6,188 nt of DNA. Origin: Dermatophilaceae bacterium. GTDB lineage: Bacteria; Actinomycetota; Actinomycetes; Actinomycetales; Dermatophilaceae. The stretch spans positions 1 through 6,188 of the forward strand of contig JABFXB010000318.1 in the NCBI GenBank assembly GCA_013361975.1, given 5' to 3'. Both the position numbers and the translations under genes were made by a program. Under the pieces are notes generated by a model. It worked only from the letters and a program-made list of their open reading frames with translations, made no database searches and had not been told where the DNA came from. Each line of letters opens with the position of its first letter. Positions within the stretch are counted from its first letter, which is position 1. Below, one piece after another: positions 1-4,722 of this stretch.

Positions 1-506
1 GCGCCGGGCTCGGCGACGGTCACGTGGCCCAGCGACCCCCACGACGCGTACACGCCGCCGGTGGTCGGGTGGCGCAGGTGGACGAGGTACGGCCGGCGCG
101 CAGCACGGTGGGCCATGAGCGCCCGCGAGATCTCCACCATCTCGACGAAGGCGGGAGTGCCCTCCTGCATGCGGGTGCCGCCGGAGGCCGTCGAGGCGAG
201 CACGGGCAGCCCCTCGGCCGTGGCCCGGCGCACCGCCGACGTGATGCGGTGCGCGGCAGCGCGTCCGATCGACCCCGCCAGGAAGCGGAACTCGTTGACC
301 ACCACGGCCACCGGCCGCCCGCGCACCAGCCCGCGTCCGGTCAGCACCGACTCGTCGGTGCCGGCCCGCTCGGCTGCCGCCTCGAGCTGGAGCCGGTACG
401 CCTCGGGCTGGCCGCTGATGTCGATCGGCTCGTCCCACGACTCGAACGAGCCGGCGTCGAGCACCAGGTCGAGCAGCTCGTGCGCGGTCCAGGGGCGCTG
501 GGCCAT
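1..506 (-). CDS. Acetyl-CoA carboxylase-type carboxyltransferase (AccD3-like), 3' end off the window
   Basis: The first 168 residues of a crotonase-fold carboxyltransferase are present; the stop lies beyond the left edge. My translation begins MAQRPWTAHELLDLVLDAGS. Visible motifs are SGGTRMQEG (about residues 108-116), HPTTGGVYASWGSLGHV (about 146-162) and AEPGA at the edge, matching the acyl-CoA-binding half of AccD-type proteins. There is no N-terminal Cys4 zinc ribbon as in E. coli AccD. The start and central motifs resemble actinobacterial single-chain beta+alpha proteins of the AccD3 kind, usually near 470-500 residues. Known family roles are carboxyl transfer between biotin and acyl-CoA and, in the related MdcD/MdcE pair, biotin-independent decarboxylation of a malonyl thioester. 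The start is supported by AAGGAGGAG two bases upstream, and the ATG overlaps the CoA-transferase stop by one base (TGATG), so coupled translation is likely. No biotin carboxylase or biotin carrier gene is visible. Family is confident; the reaction is inferred. Confidence 0.88.
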   Translation of the reverse strand, partial: MAQRPWTAHELLDLVLDAGSFESWDEPIDISGQPEAYRLQLEAAAERAGTDESVLTGRGLVRGRPVAVVVNEFRFLAGSIGRAAAHRITSAVRRATAEGLPVLASTASGGTRMQEGTPAFVEMVEISRALMAHRAARRPYLVHLRHPTTGGVYASWGSLGHVTVAEPG

Positions 507-1693
507 CACTCCTCCTTCAGCCAGGCGCGGATCGCCGCGCCGTCCTCGTCGAGCGTGGGCGGCGCGGCGTGTTCGCGCCGCGTCACCTCGGTGCCGTCGC
601 CGTCGAAGAAGCGCAGCGGCGGCCCGGGCAGCGTGAGGGCGCCCAGAGTGGGGTGCTCCACCTCCACGAGCAGCCCCTGGCTCGCGGTCTGGTCCCACGC
701 GTACACCTCGTCGAGCGTGCGCACCCTGCCGGCGGGGACTCCGACCTCCGAGAGGCGCGCGAGCAGGGCCTCCGCATCCCAGTCCGCGAAGACGCCTTCG
801 AGCACCTCGATGACACGCATGCGGTTCGCGACCCGCTCGGGGTTCGTCGCGAGGCCGTCCGTGGCCGGGTCGAGCCCGAAGGCCGCACACAAGCGTTGCC
901 ACAGACTTTCACTGCCGACCGCGATCTGCACCGAGCCGTCGCGGCAATGGAACAGGCCGTACGGCACGATCGACGGGTGGTGGTTGCCGGCCGACCGGCC
1001 GACCTCTCCGGCCACCGTCCAGCGGGTGCCCTGGAAGGCGTGGACGCCGACGACGGACGCCAGCAGCGAGGTGCGCACGACCGTGCCCCTGCCTGTGCGG
1101 TGTCGTTCGTTGAGGGCGGCGACGACGCCGAAGGCGCCGTACATCCCCGAGAGCAGGTCGGCGATCGGCACGCCGACGCGCTGCGGGTCGTCGGGCCCGG
1201 AACCGGTGAGCGACATGAGCCCGGCCTCGCCCTGGGCGATCTGGTCGTAGCCGGCGCGTCCGCCCTCAGGGCCGTCGTGGCCGAAGCCGGTGATCGAGAG
1301 GACGACGAGCCGCGGGTTGCGCTCGGTCAGCGACTCGATGCCGAGGCCGAGCCGCTCGAGCACTCCGGTGCGGAAGTTCTCGACGAGCACGTCCGCCCGC
1401 TCGACGAGGGCGAGCAGGACCTCGCGGTCAGCGTCGTCCTTGAGGTCGAGGGTGATCGACTCCTTGTTGCGGTTCGCCGACAGGAAGTAGGTCGACTCCC
1501 GCCGCCCTTCGTCACCGACGAAGGGCGGCCCCCACCCACGGGTGTCGTCGCCGCGACCCGGCGCCTCGACCTTGATGACGCGTGCGCCCTGGTCGGCGAG
1601 CATCATCGTCGCGTGCGGGCCTGCAAGGGCCCGCGACAGGTCGACGACCAGGACGTCGGAGAGCGGACCCGTGGAACGGGGTTCAGGAGTCAT
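506..1693 (-). CDS. CaiB/BaiF (type III) CoA-transferase
   Basis: A complete 395-residue cytoplasmic protein of normal family length. Type III CoA-transferases move CoA between a CoA thioester and a carboxylic acid through an aspartyl mixed anhydride. The N-terminus (VLVVDLSRALAGPHATMMLAD, about residues 14-34), the KVEAPGRGDDTRGWGPPF segment (41-58), NRNKESITLDLK (74-85) and DVLVENFRTGVLERLGLG (101-118) are hallmarks of the family. Asp179 in GVPIADLLSGMYG is the expected catalytic aspartate, equivalent to Asp169 of formyl-CoA transferase. The ATG lies 4 bases after the permease stop with only a weak GGATGG behind it, so translation probably depends on coupling. The stop overlaps the carboxyltransferase start. 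The position between a dicarboxylate permease and a carboxyltransferase suggests it activates an imported diacid, possibly malonate, with acetyl-CoA or succinyl-CoA as donor. Substrate cannot be read from sequence; oxalate, succinate, itaconate or a methyl-branched diacid remain possible. Confidence 0.93.
   Translation of the reverse strand: MTPEPRSTGPLSDVLVVDLSRALAGPHATMMLADQGARVIKVEAPGRGDDTRGWGPPFVGDEGRRESTYFLSANRNKESITLDLKDDADREVLLALVERADVLVENFRTGVLERLGLGIESLTERNPRLVVLSITGFGHDGPEGGRAGYDQIAQGEAGLMSLTGSGPDDPQRVGVPIADLLSGMYGAFGVVAALNERHRTGRGTVVRTSLLASVVGVHAFQGTRWTVAGEVGRSAGNHHPSIVPYGLFHCRDGSVQIAVGSESLWQRLCAAFGLDPATDGLATNPERVANRMRVIEVLEGVFADWDAEALLARLSEVGVPAGRVRTLDEVYAWDQTASQGLLVEVEHPTLGALTLPGPPLRFFDGDGTEVTRREHAAPPTLDEDGAAIRAWLKEE
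509..517 (-). promoter_or_regulatory. Shine-Dalgarno site of the carboxyltransferase
   Basis: The minus strand reads AAGGAGGAG two bases before the ATG at 506; its central GGAGG lies 5-6 bases from the start. It sits inside the last codons of the CoA-transferase (Lys-Glu-Glu-stop). It fixes the downstream start and shows that the two genes are meant to be translated together. Confidence 0.75.
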
Positions 1694-1697
1694 GCGT

Positions 1698-3053
1698 TCA
1701 CCATCCAGGAAGGATCAGGGCGGCCCACACGAGCAGCGGACCCCCAAGCACCACGATGACGCTGTACGTGAGGATCTGCTTGTAGTACACCGGCTCGCTG
1801 ACGGTGTCGGGCCGGTTCGCGAGCATCAGCGCCCCGTTGGTCGAGAACGGGCTCACGTCGACGATCGTCGAGCTGATCGCGAGCGCCGCCACGAACGTCG
1901 CCGCGCCGATGCCGCCGTTGGCGATGAGGGGCACGGCGATCGGGATGATCACCGGCAGCAGGGCCGTGGACGACGCGAATGCCGAGACGACGCCGCCGAC
2001 GTAGCAGAGCACGAGCGCACCGATGATGACCGCGCCGAGGCCGGCGGCCCAGTTGCCCACGAACTCGGGCGCCTTCGCCTCGGTCAGCACGGCGGCATAC
2101 GTGCTCACACCCGCGACGAGCAGGACGGTGGGCCACGCGATCTGCTTGACGGCGTCCTTGTGCTGGATCGGCGACAGCATCGCCAGGATGACGGCGGCCG
2201 TGATCGAGACGAAGCCGATGTTCTTGTCGAAGACGAGGGCCACGACGGCGACGGCGGCGAAGGCCACGAGGGTGAGCACCTGGTCGCGCTTGGCGCCGAG
2301 CTTCTCGCGGGTCGGGGTCCGGGTCAGGGTCGCGGTCGCGGTGCCACCACCCGACGGGTGGGACGAGGCCCCGCCCGCCGCGGACCCACCGACACCGCCG
2401 CGGTCGACGTCGCCGTCGTCGATGTCACCGAACTCGTCGGCGCGCTGGCTCATGAGGCGGCGGCCGCCGAGCACGAAGAAGAGGATGACGGCCATGGCGA
2501 GGTTGACGCCCAGGCTCGCGAGGAACACCGTCATCTCGCTCGACGGGAGGTTGTTCTCCTTCATCACCGAGTTCGTGATGGTGCCGTAGATGCTGATCGG
2601 CGAGAACCCGCCCCCCTGCGCGCCGTGCACGACGAACATGCCCATGAGCAGCGGGTGGATCTTGTAGCGGGCCGCGAAACCGAGCGCGATCGGGCCGATG
2701 ATGGCGCACGCGGCGGGGCTGGCGGCGCCGATGGCGGTGAGCAGCGCGGTCACGAAGAACATCACCCACGGGATGAGCGCCACGCGCCCACCGACCGCCT
2801 TGACCGCGGACCTGACGATCAGGTCGACGGTTCCGTTGTTCTTGGCGATGGCGAAGAGGTAGGTGACGCCGATCAGCGTGAGCACGAGGTCACCGCTGAT
2901 GCCGCCGAGGACCTCCTTCTCGCTGAGGTCGAGCGCATGGACACCCACGAGCCAGGCGGCCACGTAGGCCAGGGCTCCCATGTTGATCGGCAGCAGGGTG
3001 CCGATCACGAAGAGTGCGACGAGCGCGATGATGGAGACCCATTCCGGTCCCAT
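1698..3053 (-). CDS. MatC-like dicarboxylate (malonate-type) permease, SLC13/ion-transporter superfamily
   Basis: A 451-residue, many-spanning inner-membrane permease starting MGPEWVSIIALVALFVIG. The N-terminal half has the MatC N-domain look: LPINMGALAYVAAWLVG, then GDLVLTLIGVTYLFAIAKNNGTVD (about residues 54-77). HGAQGGGFSPISIYGTITNSVM (about 143-164) is the first re-entrant type motif. The second half carries its counterpart DVSPFSTNGALMLANRPDT (about 399-417). A hydrophilic Gly/Ser/Asp/Thr-rich linker (about 206-252) separates the two halves and is probably cytoplasmic. MatC of Rhizobium is associated with malonate uptake; other members may carry other C4 or C3 diacids. An in-frame ATG at 3113 would add 20 residues, but that extension is Arg/Trp/Pro-rich and lacks a ribosome site, whereas GGAGGA lies four bases before 3053. 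First gene of a three-gene operon, divergent from a FadR-type regulator. Transporter family is confident; the malonate substrate is an inference. Confidence 0.9.
   Translation of the reverse strand: MGPEWVSIIALVALFVIGTLLPINMGALAYVAAWLVGVHALDLSEKEVLGGISGDLVLTLIGVTYLFAIAKNNGTVDLIVRSAVKAVGGRVALIPWVMFFVTALLTAIGAASPAACAIIGPIALGFAARYKIHPLLMGMFVVHGAQGGGFSPISIYGTITNSVMKENNLPSSEMTVFLASLGVNLAMAVILFFVLGGRRLMSQRADEFGDIDDGDVDRGGVGGSAAGGASSHPSGGGTATATLTRTPTREKLGAKRDQVLTLVAFAAVAVVALVFDKNIGFVSITAAVILAMLSPIQHKDAVKQIAWPTVLLVAGVSTYAAVLTEAKAPEFVGNWAAGLGAVIIGALVLCYVGGVVSAFASSTALLPVIIPIAVPLIANGGIGAATFVAALAISSTIVDVSPFSTNGALMLANRPDTVSEPVYYKQILTYSVIVVLGGPLLVWAALILPGW
2311..2340. repeat. Degenerate hexamer repeat inside the permease linker
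   Basis: Five consecutive six-base units of the form GTCNNG (GTCGGG, GTCCGG, GTCAGG, then GTCGCG twice) lie within the permease gene. On the coding strand they specify alternating Thr-X (TATATLTRTPTR), the last part of the hydrophilic linker between the two transporter halves. The length can change by whole codon pairs without breaking the frame. Confidence 0.6.
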
Positions 3054-3057
3054 TGGT

Positions 3058-3063
3058 TCCTCC
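3058..3063 (-). promoter_or_regulatory. Shine-Dalgarno site that sets the permease start
   Basis: The minus strand reads GGAGGAACCAATG, a near-perfect ribosome site four bases before the ATG at 3053. The alternative in-frame ATG at 3113 has only GAGCCAGCC before it. This site decides for the shorter 451-residue protein. Confidence 0.8.
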
Positions 3064-3124
3064 GTCGGTCGCGGCCAGCGCGCCTGGTTCCACGCCCTTG
3101 TGACGAGGCTCATGGCTGGCTCAG

Positions 3125-3135
3125 TGGCCTAGCCA
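3125..3135. promoter_or_regulatory. Candidate operator for the FadR-type regulator (TGGCCTAGCCA)
   Basis: TGGC and GCCA form a perfect 4-bp inverted repeat around a 3-base spacer. The shape matches FadR-subfamily operators, written as TNGTNNNACNA or TGGTNNNACCA, except that the inner T/A pair is C/G. It lies in the gap between the regulator and the permease operon and covers the predicted -10 of the operon. Flanking direct repeats TCAGTGG at 3121 and 3141 are spaced 20 bases apart, about two helical turns, and CAATAG occurs at 3134 and 3157, so more than one half-site may be used. Binding is inferred. Confidence 0.42.
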
Positions 3136-3159
3136 ATAGGTCAGTGGGCCGTCTGTCAA
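3131..3159 (-). promoter_or_regulatory. Predicted sigma-70-type promoter of the permease operon
   Basis: On the minus strand a consensus TTGACA (3154-3159) is followed after exactly 17 bases by TTGGCT (3131-3136), a weak but acceptable -10. Transcription would start near 3124, giving a leader of about 70 bases before the permease ATG. The -10 is overlapped by the palindrome at 3125-3135, an arrangement that suits repression by the divergent GntR-family regulator. Predicted from sequence only. Confidence 0.5.
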
Positions 3160-3172
3160 TAGAGTGACCTCA
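3160..3172 (+). promoter_or_regulatory. Possible leaderless promoter of the regulator gene
   Basis: TAGAGT (3160-3165) fits the actinobacterial TANNNT -10 pattern and lies six bases before the A of the regulator's ATG at 3172, the usual distance to a transcription start. No good ribosome site precedes that ATG (only GAGTGA at 3162-3167). Together these suggest a leaderless mRNA starting at the ATG itself. No convincing -35 is seen. This element overlaps the -35 side of the divergent operon promoter, so both could be controlled together. Confidence 0.35.
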
Positions 3173-3870
3173 TGTCGACCTCGGGCATGTCCCGCCTCCC
3201 GCGCACCCGGCTCTACGAGCAGGTGGCCGAGCAGATCACCACGTGGATCGACCAGAACGGTCTCACCGCCGGTGACCGACTGCCCCCCGAGCGCGAGCTC
3301 GCCCAGCGGCTCGGCGTCAGCCGCGCGACGCTCAGCCAGGCCCTCGTCGCGCTCGAGGTCATCGGGGTCGTCACGGTGCGCCACGGCGACGGCACGCTCA
3401 TCGCCGACGCACCCGCGCCGCGCCGGATCGTCGAGGCGATCCGGGCCCACGCCGACCGGCTGCCGGAGATCATCGAGACCCGCGACGCCCTCGAGACGAA
3501 GATCGCGGCCCTCGCGGCCGAGCGCCACACCGCCGACGACCTCGCCCGCATCGACGAGGCGATCGAGGACATGCAGCGCGACGTCGACGCGGGCGGCCGC
3601 GGCGTCCAGGGCGACGAGCGCTTCCACGCCGCCGTCACCGCGGCGGCCCACTCGCTGCTGCTCGCCCGGCTCATGGACGAGATCCGCGACCTCATCCGCG
3701 AGACCCGCATCGAGTCGCTGAGCCAGCCGGGACGCCCCGCCGACTCGCTCGTCCACCACCGCGCCATCGCCCGTGCCATCCGCTCCGGCAACCCCGAGGC
3801 GGCCGCCGCCGCCATGCACGCCCACGTCGTCATGGTCAGCGACGTCGCCGTGCTGCGAGACGGGTCGTGA
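3172..3870 (+). CDS. GntR-family transcriptional regulator, FadR subfamily with FCD domain
   Basis: A 232-residue one-component regulator of standard FadR-group length. The N-terminal winged helix (about residues 12-78) shows LYEQVAEQI, then AGDRLPPERELAQRLGVSRAT and ALEVIGVVTVRHGDGTLI, the classic GntR pattern. The C-terminal all-helical FCD domain (about 86-228) keeps the expected metal/ligand set: Asp148 and His152 in DERFH, His196 in HHRAIARAI, and His218 in AMHAHV. FCD proteins usually bind carboxylic acids through such a metal, and many release DNA on binding. It is divergent from the permease-CoA-transferase-carboxyltransferase operon, as MatR is to malonate genes in Rhizobium, so it likely controls that operon and itself through the 3054-3171 gap. 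A second ATG at 3187 would still keep the whole helix-turn-helix but lacks a better ribosome site. Its stop overlaps the TSUP gene start. Confidence 0.93.
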   Translation: MSTSGMSRLPRTRLYEQVAEQITTWIDQNGLTAGDRLPPERELAQRLGVSRATLSQALVALEVIGVVTVRHGDGTLIADAPAPRRIVEAIRAHADRLPEIIETRDALETKIAALAAERHTADDLARIDEAIEDMQRDVDAGGRGVQGDERFHAAVTAAAHSLLLARLMDEIRDLIRETRIESLSQPGRPADSLVHHRAIARAIRSGNPEAAAAAMHAHVVMVSDVAVLRDGS

Positions 3871-4628
3871 CGCCCCTCGAGATGCTGGCCGTCCTCGGCA
3901 CCGGTCTCGGCGCCGGCATCCTCACCTCGACGGTGGGGGTGGCCTCGCTCCTCAGCTTCCCCGTGCTGCTCGCGGTCGGGCTGCCTCCGGTCGTCGCCAA
4001 CGCCTCCAACACGGTCGGTCTCGTGCCCGCCGGCGTCAGCGGCAGCTTCGGCTACCGCCAGGAGCTGCGCGAGCACCCCCGCATCACGTGGACCGTCGTC
4101 GCCACGTGCGCGCTCGGTGCGGTCGGGGGCGCCGTCCTGCTCCTCGCCCTCCCGTCGAGCGTCTTCGAGGCCGTCGTGCCCTGGCTGATCCTCTGCACCT
4201 GCCTGCTCGTCGGCGTGCAGCCGCGGATCGCACGCTGGCTGAGGTCGCGTGGTGGCGAGGACGTCGGCCCCCGCACCCGGATGGGCCCGGTGACGACGAT
4301 CTTCGCGCTGTTGACCGGCGTCTACGGCGGCTACTTCGGCGCCGGCTCGGGCGTCATGATGGTCGCCGTGCTCGGGCTCGGCCTCGACATCGACCTGCGG
4401 GTCGTCAACGCCCTCAAGACCCTCGCGATCTTCGCGGGCAACGTCGTCGCGGGCCTCGTCTTCGTCGTCGTCGCCGACCTCGACTGGCGCGCCATCGCGC
4501 TGCTCGCGTCGGGCTCTCTCGTCGGCGGCTACGTCGGCGCTCGCGTCGGGCGGCGCCTGCCTCCCACGCTCTTCCGCGTGCTCGTCGTCGTCGCGGGCGT
4601 CGTCGCCGCGGTGCTGCTGCTGCGCTGA
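3867..4628 (+). CDS. TauE/SafE (TSUP) family membrane transporter
   Basis: A 253-residue integral membrane protein of typical TSUP length, probably 7-8 helices in two homologous halves. The first half has GLGAGILTSTVGVASLLSFP (about residues 13-32), LLAVGLPPVVANASNTVGL and the charged YRQEL loop. The second half repeats the pattern as GVYGGYFGAGSGVMMVAVLGLGL (about 151-173), VNALKTLAIFAGNVVAG and the C-terminal GGYVGARVGRRLPPTLFRVLVVVAG. Known members export sulfite, sulfoacetate or other small anions; many are uncharacterised. The start is GTG, overlapping the regulator stop by four bases (GTGA), so it should be co-transcribed and translationally coupled with the regulator. That link suggests a role in moving the same acid, or a product such as acetate or an analogue, but this is inference. 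The gene ends 40 bases before a convergent hairpin. Substrate unknown. Confidence 0.9.
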   Translation: MTPLEMLAVLGTGLGAGILTSTVGVASLLSFPVLLAVGLPPVVANASNTVGLVPAGVSGSFGYRQELREHPRITWTVVATCALGAVGGAVLLLALPSSVFEAVVPWLILCTCLLVGVQPRIARWLRSRGGEDVGPRTRMGPVTTIFALLTGVYGGYFGAGSGVMMVAVLGLGLDIDLRVVNALKTLAIFAGNVVAGLVFVVVADLDWRAIALLASGSLVGGYVGARVGRRLPPTLFRVLVVVAGVVAAVLLLR

Positions 4629-4651
4629 CCCCACCCCACGCGTACGCCCGG

Positions 4652-4691
4652 CGAGGTATGCCGTCGCGTCCGGTCGCGACGGCATACCTCG
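4652..4691. terminator. Perfect 17-bp hairpin between convergent genes, probable bidirectional terminator
   Basis: CGAGGTATGCCGTCGCG (4652-4668) is repeated exactly in inverted form at 4675-4691 with a 6-base loop TCCGGT. It lies 24 bases after the TSUP stop and 31 bases after the peptide-transporter stop, where a shared terminator is expected. No T tract follows on either strand, as is common in high-GC actinobacteria. It could instead be a copy of a dispersed palindromic repeat. Confidence 0.75.
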
Positions 4692-4694
4692 ACC

Positions 4695-4722
4695 CAGCGG
4701 CGCCGGGTCAGCGGCGCCGAGT
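4695..4722. repeat. Two tandem 14-bp units
   Basis: CAGCGGCGCCGGGT (4695-4708) is followed directly by CAGCGGCGCCGAGT (4709-4722), differing at one base; the next bases CAG begin a third, broken unit. It lies at and just behind the stop codon of the peptide transporter, beside the hairpin. Likely a product of slippage; no function is apparent. Confidence 0.55.

Noticed and set aside
24..1759. Long plus-strand frames of about 400 codons antisense to the CoA-transferase and carboxyltransferase
   Set aside because: Compositionally biased shadows; the minus-strand readings carry catalytic and family motifs and have ribosome sites or coupled starts.
1..3053. Oxalate pathway (formyl-CoA transferase plus oxalyl-CoA decarboxylase)
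   Set aside because: The CoA-transferase family would fit, but no thiamine-diphosphate-type decarboxylase is present and the third gene is a carboxyltransferase, which suits malonyl-type thioesters better.
1542..3167. A 541-codon open frame on the plus strand, antisense to the permease
   Set aside because: Arg/Asp/Glu/His-rich shadow of a membrane protein gene; no recognisable fold, and it would run through the divergent promoter region.
3139..3169. GGTCA...TGACC inverted repeat with 21-base spacing around the regulator promoter
   Set aside because: Only five matching bases per arm and a long spacer; easily a chance match, so not listed as a separate operator.
3213..4685. A 490-codon open frame on the minus strand, antisense to the regulator and TSUP genes
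   Set aside because: Its product is a low-complexity Asp/Glu/Arg/Ala/His-rich string with no domain, typical of a GC-rich shadow frame, and the plus-strand genes there show clear family motifs.
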